Below are positions 43,545 to 53,529 of a stretch of DNA of 64,000 bases, piece after piece. Under the pieces are notes generated by a model. It ran no database searches. It was not told the origin of the DNA and worked only from the letters and a program-made list of their open reading frames with translations. Made by a program: the position numbers and the translations under genes. Each line of letters starts with the position of its first letter. Position 1 is the stretch's first letter. The stretch comes from JAAYCI01 sp964370045 (GTDB taxonomy: Bacteria > Bacillota > Clostridia > Oscillospirales > Ruminococcaceae), in assembly GCA_964370045.1 (NCBI GenBank), contig CAYJGZ010000003.1, forward strand, positions 62,001-126,000. The letters run 5' to 3'.

Positions 43545-44840
43545 CTAAGACCTTCCAACGAACTTCTTGATAATATTTTTCACCGCTCGGATATGTTTGC
43601 CCTTATTACTCTGATGCAAGGCTTGTTTTTTTCGACGTGCAATAGCAAGTTGCAACGCTTCCTCTGTCTGAATGTGATAGAAAGCCTCTGTAAATGCAAG
43701 GCGTTCGCGCAAGTCTTTCTCAGCTTTAGGAGTGATACCCTCTATCGGCGGAATGTTCAAAGAATTTGCGTATGGATATAGCTTTTGTTGCTCTTCGCAC
43801 CATTTTTTGCCAATGCTATATTTTTGCAGGCACATTGTCTTCACTTTTTGCCCCTTGAAAATACTCTCGGTAGGCACTTCCTCCGCCACAATAACCCCAT
43901 TTTGAATAGCTTCTTGAATCAAGCTCTCTCCACGCTCATTACGTGTTACAAACACACTATACCCTTGCGGAACGCATTTATCAGCAAGTCCCCATGGGTC
44001 GCCCACTACAATATCCGAAAAAACATTCATTTGGTCAAAGCACAGTAAGCATCTATACGATTCAAAAACTTGTTTACTCCGAAATCGCTGTTCCTTCGCC
44101 ACACGAATTGTTTGACCATCTTTTTCAAAGCTAACATTTCCCGGCCAGCCATCAAAATATTTGTCTCTGAACTTAAAATTGCGAACACCGACGCTACCGC
44201 CACACAAATCATCTATCATCTTGCCGCTATTTTGTCCTGCACATACAAGACCAAACACATAGCTTGGCCTTGTAAAACTCACATCTTCTTTACAAAGCAG
44301 CTCCAATGCTTCAGACTGGCATCCAAGTAGCACCGCTGCATAATTCTGTTGCCGCAGATACTTTTTCTGCAACATAGCTGTCTGTGAATAAAACGAGCCG
44401 GTCGCACTCAGTAAGTCCTCTTTACTTTTTGCAATGTATGGCTTTGGTCCATTTGAGCTTTCGTCATATCTGTTCACAAGCGCCGATTGGATTCGTTTTT
44501 CTTTTAGCAGATAACCTAAAAGAGCAGTAATGACGCCCCCGCTTTGCCCCCGCTTGCGGATTTGCTCATCTGCAGCATAGCCAACATATCCTTTTATTGC
44601 ATTGCCGTACAAGGGGTCTTTTAATTCACAGGCAACTTGATTATTCGCAACGCTGGGACATACCCTTGTGCATTTTTCACAATGTATGCAAAGCGGCTCA
44701 TCAATGTATGAGCGCAAAAAACCACTGATGTTTCGCTTCATCTGAATAGCATTTACAGGGCATATATTTTCGCAAGCGCCACACGCTGTACAAATGGCAT
44801 TTTCCGCAATATTCTTTATGTTTTTAACAGACATAGCCAT
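43545..44840 (-). CDS. F420 hydrogenase/dehydrogenase beta-type Fe-S protein
   Basis: A 431-residue protein with two N-terminal 4Fe-4S ferredoxin motifs, C17-C20-C23-C27 (ICTACGACENICP) and C51-C54-C57-C61 (CIHCEKCTRVCP), followed by the FrhB_FdhB N- and C-terminal domains (RGQSGGVITALLGYLL, ATGSFYSQTA, DPWGLADKC). Members of this family sit beside pyruvyl transferases in many capsule loci, as here, and probably carry out a flavin-dependent redox reaction on a sugar or its lipid-linked form; the substrate is unknown. Its start touches the pyruvyl transferase stop. Confidence 0.88.
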   Translation of the reverse strand: MAMSVKNIKNIAENAICTACGACENICPVNAIQMKRNISGFLRSYIDEPLCIHCEKCTRVCPSVANNQVACELKDPLYGNAIKGYVGYAADEQIRKRGQSGGVITALLGYLLKEKRIQSALVNRYDESSNGPKPYIAKSKEDLLSATGSFYSQTAMLQKKYLRQQNYAAVLLGCQSEALELLCKEDVSFTRPSYVFGLVCAGQNSGKMIDDLCGGSVGVRNFKFRDKYFDGWPGNVSFEKDGQTIRVAKEQRFRSKQVFESYRCLLCFDQMNVFSDIVVGDPWGLADKCVPQGYSVFVTRNERGESLIQEAIQNGVIVAEEVPTESIFKGQKVKTMCLQKYSIGKKWCEEQQKLYPYANSLNIPPIEGITPKAEKDLRERLAFTEAFYHIQTEEALQLAIARRKKQALHQSNKGKHIRAVKNIIKKFVGRS

Positions 44841-46051
44841 TAAACCCCCAGTTCATGAAGTGCAAGCGAAAAGGTGTGTCGTACCTCCTCCTGCACAACC
44901 GGACGTTTCTCCTTTATTTCCTGCCGAATCGTATCCCTTTGCGCATAAAAATCTTCAAATTTACTATGAAGCGTTTCAAATGTACAGTTCTCCGTGGATA
45001 GTCCCCACTTGCTTTGCCCGTATCGTTGCAATAATTCCTCGTATTTGTTGTGCCACCCAAGCACCAGCAATGGCACTCCGGCTGAAAGCGCTGCTACACA
45101 GCTATGATAACGGCTTGCAATCACTACCTCGGCACTTGCAATACATTCTTTTACTTGCAAAGCACTAAAGCCCCGTGTGTCTATAACATCCACAAAAATA
45201 TTTTTTTCTTTTAGCAGTGCCTGTATCTCCTTTGCCACAGCTAAATCATCGTATTCATTGGCGAAAAGCTCGTTCGGCAATAGTTGCACTTTTGAGTTTT
45301 TCTCAACAACAATTTTCTCGCACAATCGTGCAATTATATTGCAGTAGTTTTCATTGTCGCTACCCGATTTTTTCCATTGTCTAATAATTTGATGGCTTAC
45401 CGAAATCAAAACCGCTTTTTCGTTTTCAAGCGCCGGCATAGGGGCCGGCATCAAATTGGCTGTGTCGGGCGAAAGAAAAATAGGCTTTTTAATCCCTGCA
45501 ACCTCTTGCATAAGCTGTAAAGCCTTTTTTTCTCTGGCTATGAAGCAATCAAAAATGTGCTTATCCGCAATTTGTGCACTGACAGCACTTTCCTTGTGTT
45601 TCATTGGGCCATAAGAGGCTGTGTTTTTCAATGTTTTAACACCTAATTTTTTCGCACAAAACGGCAAAACAAATCTACCAACGGTGGCTTTCAAGTTTTT
45701 CAGATACGAAGTCGGGTAGCTGTTTGCATCACAAAAGCAGATGCCATATAAATCAACCACTAAATCCGCAGACTGCAACTCTTTTAGCAGCTGGGTCTCA
45801 ACCGTATCCGCCTTCTTGCTCTTGAAAAATTTTTTCAAAAAAAGGCTTGAAATCAATTTTTTTACATTATAATCAAAATATTTTGTTTCAAAAGGAAAGT
45901 CCGCAACCTCTTTTGAGTTTTTCGGCTTCCTCCCTTTTTGGATATTTACAACTTCATAGGAACCTTTTAATAATTCTCCCATTCCCAAAAGTAGAGAAGG
46001 GCATCCCAAGTTATCCTCCGCAATCAAGCCGCACAAAATGATTTTTTTCAT
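44840..46051 (-). CDS. Polysaccharide pyruvyl transferase
   Basis: A 403-residue member of the pyruvyl transferase family, which adds ketal-linked pyruvate from phosphoenolpyruvate to glycans. Features are LCGLIAEDNLGCPSLLLGMGELL at the start, the ELQSADLVVDLYGICF segment, SPDTANLMP and the C-terminal ASRYHSCVAALSAGVPLLVLGWHNKY, which corresponds to the donor-binding half of the GT-B-like fold. AGGAGA precedes the ATG and the start overlaps the flippase stop by four bases. Pyruvylation would give the polymer extra negative charge. Confidence 0.88.
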   Translation of the reverse strand: MKKIILCGLIAEDNLGCPSLLLGMGELLKGSYEVVNIQKGRKPKNSKEVADFPFETKYFDYNVKKLISSLFLKKFFKSKKADTVETQLLKELQSADLVVDLYGICFCDANSYPTSYLKNLKATVGRFVLPFCAKKLGVKTLKNTASYGPMKHKESAVSAQIADKHIFDCFIAREKKALQLMQEVAGIKKPIFLSPDTANLMPAPMPALENEKAVLISVSHQIIRQWKKSGSDNENYCNIIARLCEKIVVEKNSKVQLLPNELFANEYDDLAVAKEIQALLKEKNIFVDVIDTRGFSALQVKECIASAEVVIASRYHSCVAALSAGVPLLVLGWHNKYEELLQRYGQSKWGLSTENCTFETLHSKFEDFYAQRDTIRQEIKEKRPVVQEEVRHTFSLALHELGV

Positions 46052-47340
46052 GGAGCATCTCCTATGGTTTTTTTTAAGTAGCGTGTAAAATACAGCAAAC
46101 TGATAATGGCCATGATAATGCTTACTGCCAAAGTAGAGTAAGCCACACCGATAGTGCCAAATTGCAAAATAAATAAAACATTCAGCACAATGTTTATTGC
46201 TCCCGCAACAAGCGTTAGCACTATATTTATCATTGTTTTTCTTTGTGATAGCAAAAATGTCGCTGTGGGCAACTTGTAGCTTGCCGAGAAAAAATAGGCA
46301 ATCAACAGAACCCGAAAATATGGAACTGCTGATGTGTACTGCGCCCCGAAAATAGCAGGAATAAGCCAGCTACTAAAAATCAAACCTACGACAACAATAC
46401 CGCCATTGATGAATGTATTATACAAAACAAGCTTCTTGTAAAATTTGCCAAGCCATCCCTTGTCCCCTATATGCCGCACAAGGTGCGGAAACAAGTATGT
46501 TGAAATCGACTGAGGGACAAATACAAGTGCCGTGGGTATGGTCGCACCAACCTTATATTCCGAAACGAGGCTAAACTGTGCAACAAAAAGGCCTATAACG
46601 AAAATATCTATCAATGCAATAGATGCAGCGGCCGCGTTATTAAACTGATTTGCTAAGGAATACTTCAAAAAGTCGCATCTCTCTTTTTTGCTTAAAGAAA
46701 GACCTTTCCAAGTATAGCTCAATTCCTTTTTTGAAACAATCACACTAAAAATCAAAACCGAAAGCTGTATGGCATAAGCACTAAGCACTGCTCCTCCCAA
46801 GCTCCACAAATATGCCACCGGGATGATAATCAAGTAATGTACAAATGATGAAAACACATTGATTATGGCAAATTTATTATTGAGAAGGCGCACTCTCAGA
46901 TGGTTTAGCAATACCCCATTCACGCTTGTGATAAGCGGCAAAAGGCACAGCCATTGTGTCATGGTAGCTACTTCACGTGATGTGTATGGATAAAAGTAGG
47001 GGGAAACAAAAACAAGCACACCGGTTATAGCGGAAAAAAGAACGCTCCGTGAAAATCCGTATACGAAATAATCGTTAAACTTTTTTACCTTATTGTGATT
47101 TTCACTACAAAATTGATTGATTGCCGTGCTACAACCAAAATCATTCAAAAGGCATAATATTCCAAAGCAGTTTAGAACATAAGCATATTTGCCGTAATCT
47201 TCGGGAGATAAAATTCGCACAAGGATAATTCCGCCAAAAAAAACAACAGTTTTTGCAAGAATATTGGAAAAGAAAATCGACGTAAATCCGGTTTTTTGAA
47301 GTTTGCCGATTAGATTTTTAATCCTATTGCTACTTGACAC
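46048..47340 (-). CDS. Lipid-linked oligosaccharide flippase (Wzx-like)
   Basis: A 430-residue membrane protein with about twelve helices, of the polysaccharide biosynthesis (MATE-like/RfbX) superfamily, that moves repeat units across the membrane. It starts TGFTSIFFSNILAKTVVFFGGIILVRILSPEDYGKYAY after a short cytoplasmic tail, typical of Wzx. I place the start at a GTG (47340) with AGAGGT ten bases upstream; a longer frame would overlap the previous gene by 155 bases. It overlaps that gene by 11 bases. Confidence 0.88.
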   Translation of the reverse strand: MSSSNRIKNLIGKLQKTGFTSIFFSNILAKTVVFFGGIILVRILSPEDYGKYAYVLNCFGILCLLNDFGCSTAINQFCSENHNKVKKFNDYFVYGFSRSVLFSAITGVLVFVSPYFYPYTSREVATMTQWLCLLPLITSVNGVLLNHLRVRLLNNKFAIINVFSSFVHYLIIIPVAYLWSLGGAVLSAYAIQLSVLIFSVIVSKKELSYTWKGLSLSKKERCDFLKYSLANQFNNAAAASIALIDIFVIGLFVAQFSLVSEYKVGATIPTALVFVPQSISTYLFPHLVRHIGDKGWLGKFYKKLVLYNTFINGGIVVVGLIFSSWLIPAIFGAQYTSAVPYFRVLLIAYFFSASYKLPTATFLLSQRKTMINIVLTLVAGAINIVLNVLFILQFGTIGVAYSTLAVSIIMAIISLLYFTRYLKKTIGDAP

Positions 47341-49063
47341 GATAAAAATACCTCTTATATATCGCAAGCACGTAGGCACAATATATCTTATTATATACTT
47401 TGTTTTGCTTAAAAACCTTTGTAATGTCCTGCTTAAGTTGTGTGTCCTCCACAAGCCCAATATTGGTCTCGAAGTAACGTTCAAAGAAATTTACAATTTC
47501 AGGATTGGTTTTATACCAATAGTCAAATGGGCTGGTATCGTCCGAAAACAGAAAACGATAGTTTACCGAAAATACCCGAAACAGCTTATTGCATACTCTT
47601 TTAAAGAATTTGCATATACTATCAAAATGTTTTCTCATATAAAGCCTGCCGTTCAAATAATGATGCACAGGCATCTGCTTTGTTTGCCAGTTGTATTTTG
47701 CCGCCTTTGGGTAATACTTGTCCATCCATGTCATGCTAAAAAGATAATCCTTGCGATACTTCAGTGGTACTTTGTATGAAAACTCCAAAAGGTCTTTATC
47801 CACAAATGGCGAGAACACTTCCACCTTATCCTGCCTTATAACAGCCGATGTCATGAAAATGGCAAAGCTGTATTCGTACAAGTTCATGTGCTCGTAGTTA
47901 TCATAGTCTTGTGTATACTCTTTGGGAACGGTTAGCTCTATCTCCGTAATTCTCCTGTTGGTAATATAATTACTGGGGGTGTGTTTGTCCCCTTGTGTCC
48001 AATAGGCATTTTGTAGTTCACCCAAGAGCCCCGTGCAAGCAAGACCGATATTATCTGTGTCGATGTGTTTGAATGCTCTGTTCATCCCTCTTGAAAAAAT
48101 GTACATCAGCTGCCCGCCGAACTTATCTGCCATCTCATCTATGTCCAGTAGGAAATTTCCTCCATCCAGTGGCAAAAAGAAATATTCATTGCCCAAATCG
48201 CTCGCTATTTTTTTGGAGATAGTGTGGTCGAGTGTTCCACTCTGACCAAAGGAAACATTCAGAATATCCGTGTATCCCATTTCATGTGCCACATAGGTAG
48301 CCATACGGCTATCAAGACCGCCCGACAAGTCACACTCCGCCCGATAGCCATATTCTTTATTTTTAGAGTAAATGCGCTCTATCGCCTGCCTGAATAGGAC
48401 ATCAAATTGCTTTACACACGCTTCAAGGCTCAGCGTATGCTCGGGCACATTGCGAAACATGTGGTATCGCACTTCACTTGCAACGCCTTCTTTGTACATC
48501 ATGTACTTGCCTGCCGTAACCCTGCGCACATTTTCAAACGGTGTCTTGCCTTGTAGTATAGAGCCTGTAATAAGCATCTCATACATGGATGCAATGTTCG
48601 GCTTTACCTCAGCATGATTAGTACCCATAATCTCGGTTGTGATGTTATTGTGGCTTGCAATAATAAGTGCACCGTCCGCCACTGTGTAATACACAGTTTT
48701 CTCACCCGAGTGGTTCGTGTAGGCAAAAATCGTATCGTTTGCTTTATCTATGATTATACCTGAAAACGAGCCTCTAAACTTGTTAATAAGCTTAGAGGGC
48801 TCCTCTTTACAGTACTCGTCATACAAGCTGTTAAATGTTTCTTGCCAATCGGATTTCCCGTTTTCGCCCATAAGTTCCGTTTTGTTGAATATAACGCCAT
48901 CCAGCAAAACAATCTTGCTCTCATCCTCAAAAAATAATTTATCCTGCATAAACTTATTTAGCGGGCTGTATGCCAAAACAATATCCTTGTAGCGCAGTGT
49001 TTTTGCATCTGTCAGCGGATGCTTTTCACAGTCTATGCCTTTACAACAAAAAAATCCGTTCAT
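47330..49063 (-). CDS. Asparagine-synthetase-like protein without glutaminase cysteine
   Basis: A 577-residue AsnB homologue. The PP-loop SGGLDS is intact at residues 247-252, but the N-terminus reads MNGFFCCKG: there is no Cys2, so glutamine hydrolysis by the usual mechanism is unlikely, although a Cys-Cys pair lies at 6-7. The N-terminal domain retains the fold (KFRGSFSGIIID). In polysaccharide loci such proteins may amidate uronic acids or other carboxylates using free ammonia, or be inactive. The ATG at 49063 has AGAGGT upstream; a longer frame begins at 49105. Located between glycosyltransferase and flippase genes. Confidence 0.8.
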   Translation of the reverse strand: MNGFFCCKGIDCEKHPLTDAKTLRYKDIVLAYSPLNKFMQDKLFFEDESKIVLLDGVIFNKTELMGENGKSDWQETFNSLYDEYCKEEPSKLINKFRGSFSGIIIDKANDTIFAYTNHSGEKTVYYTVADGALIIASHNNITTEIMGTNHAEVKPNIASMYEMLITGSILQGKTPFENVRRVTAGKYMMYKEGVASEVRYHMFRNVPEHTLSLEACVKQFDVLFRQAIERIYSKNKEYGYRAECDLSGGLDSRMATYVAHEMGYTDILNVSFGQSGTLDHTISKKIASDLGNEYFFLPLDGGNFLLDIDEMADKFGGQLMYIFSRGMNRAFKHIDTDNIGLACTGLLGELQNAYWTQGDKHTPSNYITNRRITEIELTVPKEYTQDYDNYEHMNLYEYSFAIFMTSAVIRQDKVEVFSPFVDKDLLEFSYKVPLKYRKDYLFSMTWMDKYYPKAAKYNWQTKQMPVHHYLNGRLYMRKHFDSICKFFKRVCNKLFRVFSVNYRFLFSDDTSPFDYWYKTNPEIVNFFERYFETNIGLVEDTQLKQDITKVFKQNKVYNKIYCAYVLAIYKRYFYRVK

Positions 49064-49124
49064 GGATGTACCTCTATGTTTTTTTGAGAGAGAAAACTTC
49101 TCCATCTGAAAGTAAACAACAAGT

Positions 49125-50297
49125 CTATGCTTGTTTTTGCTTTTCTAAATATTGTAGCATAATATCTCTATATTTTTTATTTTGACAAGAGCGAGAAAAA
49201 TCTTCAATTTTTAGCTGTTCATCCAAGCAAGTCTCTTTCAAGCCTATTGCTTCGGATAGGCTTTTATAAACATGCTCTTCATTTTGGCAAATATAGGCAT
49301 TTTTATACTTTTGAAGCAAATTATAAAAATCGCCATTTTTGGGAGCAATGGCAACAATAGGCTTGTTTACATAGATATAATCAAAAACCTTGGTTCCAAG
49401 CCCCCGTGCGTAGTTAAGCACCGCCGCGCAAATATCCGCCCGCATCAGCATTTCCATGCCATTCGCATAAGAAGTGCGCCCTGTACATGTATATTTTTCT
49501 TTCGGAAAGTTTAGCTCACTTAAAATCTTTTGTGTTGCCTCTTCATTTTCACCTATATGTTTTATGTGTAAGTTATACCCTTCATCAAGTAGCCGCTTTA
49601 CTGCTTTTAGGTAGTGCGTAGCATAAACAATCGAATACTGCGCAAGTTTACCAAAAAAGCAAATTTCGACATCAGTACTCATTGTGGGCGTCGTCGGCCT
49701 TTCTATGTTCAAAAGCGAGGCATCATCATAGCCGTTGTAGATAAGGTGTCCACTTTTGATTTTGTACTTTTTTTGCATAACATCAAGGCATATAGGAGTT
49801 ACTGTGGCAAATAAATCCGCGCTTTCCACAGCCGATTTTTCAAATCTTTTATAGCGCATCTTAAAAATTTCGTGCCGTATTTTTGTACTGAACACATCTA
49901 TCTCTCCGTCGAAATGAATCCACAAGTCTCGATAATCGAGCACAAATGGAACGCCATACTTCTGGCACAGTGCTTCGGTGGCAGGGAGAGTATAGTTAGG
50001 CCCGCAAGAGCAAATCAAAATATCAAACTCATTTTGAGAAAGTAGCGCATCTAAAGCTTTGTGAAAGTCGTGAGCATTTTCTCGAAATGAAGCATTTTGC
50101 CGCAAGGTGAAATTTGTGTATCGAATGCCATCTATGTGCTCTTGTCCTAAAAATTCTTTGGGATACTGCTCATTGCTCAGCTTCAGCACACTTATATCAT
50201 CATTTTGGGCGAGCAGATACTTTGCAAAACTGCTCATCCTTAAAGCTCCAACTCCGTTGAAAGGCAAAAAATAGGGACTTACTATCAGCACTTTCAT
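49125..50297 (-). CDS. Glycosyltransferase family 4
   Basis: A 390-residue GT-B glycosyltransferase. The start reads MKVLIVSPYFLPFNGVGALRMSSFAKYL, an acceptor-side pattern; the second half has VEICFFGKLAQYSIVYATHYLKAVKRL, ADICAAVLNYARGLGTKVFDYIYVNKPIVAI, where the conserved glutamate-containing donor motif is replaced by KVFDYI. GGAGGGG precedes the ATG. Sugar and linkage cannot be told from sequence. Confidence 0.88.
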   Translation of the reverse strand: MKVLIVSPYFLPFNGVGALRMSSFAKYLLAQNDDISVLKLSNEQYPKEFLGQEHIDGIRYTNFTLRQNASFRENAHDFHKALDALLSQNEFDILICSCGPNYTLPATEALCQKYGVPFVLDYRDLWIHFDGEIDVFSTKIRHEIFKMRYKRFEKSAVESADLFATVTPICLDVMQKKYKIKSGHLIYNGYDDASLLNIERPTTPTMSTDVEICFFGKLAQYSIVYATHYLKAVKRLLDEGYNLHIKHIGENEEATQKILSELNFPKEKYTCTGRTSYANGMEMLMRADICAAVLNYARGLGTKVFDYIYVNKPIVAIAPKNGDFYNLLQKYKNAYICQNEEHVYKSLSEAIGLKETCLDEQLKIEDFSRSCQNKKYRDIMLQYLEKQKQA

Positions 50298-50331
50298 CTC
50301 CCAAGCCCCTCCTTTCTAAAAAATTCACCCG

Positions 50332-51456
50332 TCACGCTTTCAGCAATCCCTCATATATCTCTACAAGTTCACCTGCGATTTTTTCTTCACCATACTTATA
50401 AAGAGCATCCCTTGAAATACATTCTCTATCATAACTTTGATAGTTTTCATATATATTCACCATTGCTTTGTACACGTTTTCCACTGTGTTTTCTTCGATA
50501 GCAATGCCGTTTTTTTCGTTAATGATTTTGTTCTGCTGTGCGTGTTTAGCACTGATAACCGGCAGACCGCAAGCTATGGCCTCAATGTACACAACACCAA
50601 AAGTTTCGTAGTCGCTGGGTAGCACGAAACAATGGCTTTCCCCAAAAATAGCAGGCAGTAATTTGTTTTCAACCCTCCCCTTAAATTCCACTTTATCAGA
50701 GATTTTCAAATTATCCACCATTACTTGAAGCGCATTTTTTTCTTCACCCATCCCAACAATTATCAGCTTAGAATCGGGAACACTTCCTGCAAATTGCGCA
50801 AACGCAGCTATAGTCAAGTCAAATCTTTTCATATATATCAGCTCACCGACACTTAAAAAAGTAAAGGGTTCACGCTTTTCCTTTTTCATAAAATGAAAAT
50901 GAGCAGAAGCGATATTGTTAATTACGGTTACATTCCCGGAAAAAAAATCTATTATTGAAGCATAAAGCCCCTCGCTGACGCAGATAACACTATCACTTTT
51001 TTCGTAAACACTTTTGGCCTGCTTTTTAATTTGTTCCGTGATTTCGAAGGTTAAAACATTTGATGTGTGCTCCGTTGTGACAAGCGGTACATTGTATTTT
51101 TGACTAAGGGGAATGGCCGCATAGGCATTATAGTAAAAATGTCCGTGTATAATATCCGGCATTCCCCAGTCCTTCAGGATAAGCCTAAAGGTCTTTTTAG
51201 CAAGCGTACGGCTAACAAGCCTTAAAATCGCTCCAAGTGGGCCACACGGAAAGGATGCCACAAATACAGGAATCTCATCCAAGGTACATCTATAAATACC
51301 AAATTTCCTTTTACGTCTTAAAGAACGGGTATCCATAGAAAGCACACATACTTCGACACCTTTCTTTTTCAATGCAAGTGCCTGATGATGCACAAACTGG
51401 CTTGCAATATTTGTCTTTCCATCAGTGTAAACGCCACAAAGCAACAGTACCTTCAC
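50332..51456 (-). CDS. Glycosyltransferase family 4
   Basis: A 374-residue GT-B enzyme starting at a GTG (51456) with AAAGGAG six bases upstream; an in-frame ATG farther up lies before the ribosome site. The N-terminal domain has VHHQALALKKKGVEVCVLS and IIHGHFYYNAYAAIPLSQKYNVPLVTTEHTS; the C-terminal domain has FLSVGELIYMKRFDL, IVGMGEEKNAL, and SDYETFGVVYIEAIACGLPVIS, with the standard E-x7-E donor motif intact. Substrate unknown. Confidence 0.9.
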   Translation of the reverse strand: MKVLLLCGVYTDGKTNIASQFVHHQALALKKKGVEVCVLSMDTRSLRRKRKFGIYRCTLDEIPVFVASFPCGPLGAILRLVSRTLAKKTFRLILKDWGMPDIIHGHFYYNAYAAIPLSQKYNVPLVTTEHTSNVLTFEITEQIKKQAKSVYEKSDSVICVSEGLYASIIDFFSGNVTVINNIASAHFHFMKKEKREPFTFLSVGELIYMKRFDLTIAAFAQFAGSVPDSKLIIVGMGEEKNALQVMVDNLKISDKVEFKGRVENKLLPAIFGESHCFVLPSDYETFGVVYIEAIACGLPVISAKHAQQNKIINEKNGIAIEENTVENVYKAMVNIYENYQSYDRECISRDALYKYGEEKIAGELVEIYEGLLKA

Positions 51457-51534
51457 TCTATTCTCCTTTGATATGCAGAAAGTCATTTTTGATTTGTTCC
51501 CATTCCACACATAGCATTTCAAAACAGTACTGCG

Positions 51535-53463
51535 TTACTGTGCATACACATCAAATTTTCGCATAAATACCTCAGTCGTAATAAATTTAACTGCAAGGTT
51601 TCCATTGATGTTATGATGCAATTCTTCTCTCACCTTAGGCAAATTAAAATATTTAGCACTTCTGGCATCTTTCAGCAAATCATCCAGATACTGTATGGAG
51701 TAGTGCTTTGTCCAGCGTTCAGTCGGTGCTTGAAATCCCATTTTATTGATTCGCCAAGTCACTTCTTTTGGCATTTTATCGTCAAATATTTTCCTTAGAA
51801 TATGTTTTGTATATCCTTCTTTTATTTTACAGTGTGGGTGAATTTGACAGGCATATGCCACATAGCGATAGTCAATGAAGGGCACTCGGCTTTCAATTGA
51901 ATGTTTCATGTAAAGACGGTCATCATGACGCAAAATATGCGTCAGTTGGGTTGCCGTTAATTCATTATAGATTAAATTACGCAACGATTTTGGGCGCAAG
52001 ATTTTTTTTATTTTTTTATCGTTTAGCTTTTTCGTAATACTCGGATGTAAAAAAGCTTTATTATCTCTCAAATTTTTCCTTTTGCGAACTTGCCAAATAT
52101 TAAAATAAATAAGCATTTTGAACAATGTTTTTACATCGTATTTTGAATTTTTACTCGCCATCTTTAACCCATTTATAAATGTTGCAAAACGGGCTCTCTT
52201 AAGCAAATCCGCAAAATAATAAGCGTAATATCGTTCATATCCAAACATGGTTTCATCGCCGTTTTGGCCGTTCAAAATTACTTTGATTCCCTTTTGATGT
52301 ACCGAGCGAAGAAGTTCATCTACCCCCAAAAAGGCAAACGAACCAAAGCCTTCTATGTGCCAAATGATTTCCTCAAAGGCTTTTTCCACCTCTGTAAGCT
52401 GTGGATATACAAAGTTTTGCCGTAACCCGTTATGCTCATTCACAAGGTTTGCAAAATAAGATTCATCATTCTTTTCATCGTTTTCATAACAAGAGGTAAA
52501 TGTATTAAATTGTGCGGGATTATGCCCTTGTTCTTTTAGAATTTGCGCAATTTCTGTCACCATACACGAGCTATCTAAGCCTCCGGACAACAAAGCACCA
52601 ACGGGAACATCACTTCTCAATCGTAAACGAATACTCTCTGATACCCTTTGGTAAACAACATTTTGGATTTCTTCCTGATTATTGACTTCTTCCGTAACCA
52701 TAATATCCCAATATCGGTATAGTCTTTTCTCGATTTTTCCTTGCGAAAAATCAATCGTCATATTGTGTGCAGCAGGTAGGCAAACAAAGTCACAAATCAA
52801 CGTCTGTTCATCATAATCTGTGAGACCATATATCAGCGCACTGGCCAGCACTTCCTCATTTATTGCTTTGTGTATTCGGCTGTCTTGGCATAGTTGCTTT
52901 AGCTCTGAGGCAAACAAAAATTTGCCAGCTTTTTGGTAATAATGAAATGGCTTTTGACCAAACCTGTCCCTTGAGCAAAACAACTTTTTCTGTGAGCTGT
53001 CATAAATGCAAAAGGCCCACATCCCATTGAACCGCTCTACACAATGCTCTCCCCACTCTTTGTAAGCGACTAACAAAACTTCCGTATCACATTCTGTGCT
53101 AAACGTATAACCCAATTCCATAAGCTCGTGTTTAAGCTCAATGTAATTATAAATTTCCCCATTGTATGTGACAAAAAGCTCACTATCTTGGTATTGCATA
53201 GGCTGATGACCTGTGGGGCTTGTGTCCAAAATGCTAAGGCGTCGATGGGATATTCCCAAAAAGAAATCTCCTTGCAGCTCGCTGATACGAGCTTTCCCCT
53301 CAACAAGACTGTCGTCTCCATGCGCTATGAAAACATCCTCTTTTGAAAACAAAAGATATCCCTCATCGTCTGGCCCTCTGTGACGAATAACATCTGTCAT
53401 TTTTTGAAGCACCTGCATGTTTACGCCTTGTTCTAAATCCAAAAAACCTGCGATTCCACACAT
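51535..53463 (-). CDS. asnB: Asparagine synthetase, glutamine-hydrolysing
   Basis: Makes asparagine, or amidates a related carboxylate, from glutamine and ATP. The 642-residue protein begins MCGIAGFLDL with the catalytic Cys2, has RRLSILDTSPTGHQPM and NGEIYNY in the glutaminase domain, and the PP-loop LSGGLDSS at residues 292-299. All key residues are present, unlike in the two AsnB-like proteins elsewhere in the window. The start has AAAGGAG 12 bases upstream. Its place among glycosyltransferases suggests a role in amidating a uronic acid of the polymer, but true asparagine synthesis is equally possible. Confidence 0.9.
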   Translation of the reverse strand: MCGIAGFLDLEQGVNMQVLQKMTDVIRHRGPDDEGYLLFSKEDVFIAHGDDSLVEGKARISELQGDFFLGISHRRLSILDTSPTGHQPMQYQDSELFVTYNGEIYNYIELKHELMELGYTFSTECDTEVLLVAYKEWGEHCVERFNGMWAFCIYDSSQKKLFCSRDRFGQKPFHYYQKAGKFLFASELKQLCQDSRIHKAINEEVLASALIYGLTDYDEQTLICDFVCLPAAHNMTIDFSQGKIEKRLYRYWDIMVTEEVNNQEEIQNVVYQRVSESIRLRLRSDVPVGALLSGGLDSSCMVTEIAQILKEQGHNPAQFNTFTSCYENDEKNDESYFANLVNEHNGLRQNFVYPQLTEVEKAFEEIIWHIEGFGSFAFLGVDELLRSVHQKGIKVILNGQNGDETMFGYERYYAYYFADLLKRARFATFINGLKMASKNSKYDVKTLFKMLIYFNIWQVRKRKNLRDNKAFLHPSITKKLNDKKIKKILRPKSLRNLIYNELTATQLTHILRHDDRLYMKHSIESRVPFIDYRYVAYACQIHPHCKIKEGYTKHILRKIFDDKMPKEVTWRINKMGFQAPTERWTKHYSIQYLDDLLKDARSAKYFNLPKVREELHHNINGNLAVKFITTEVFMRKFDVYAQ

Positions 53464-53529
53464 GAAATTCAGAGACTCCTTTCATAGCCCAAGCCCACTT
53501 GTCAATATCTACTATGGTTTGTACTCATT

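Noticed and set aside
47341..47484. N-terminal extension of the flippase gene
   Set aside because: It overlaps the preceding gene by over 150 bases; a GTG with a good ribosome site gives the usual Wzx start.
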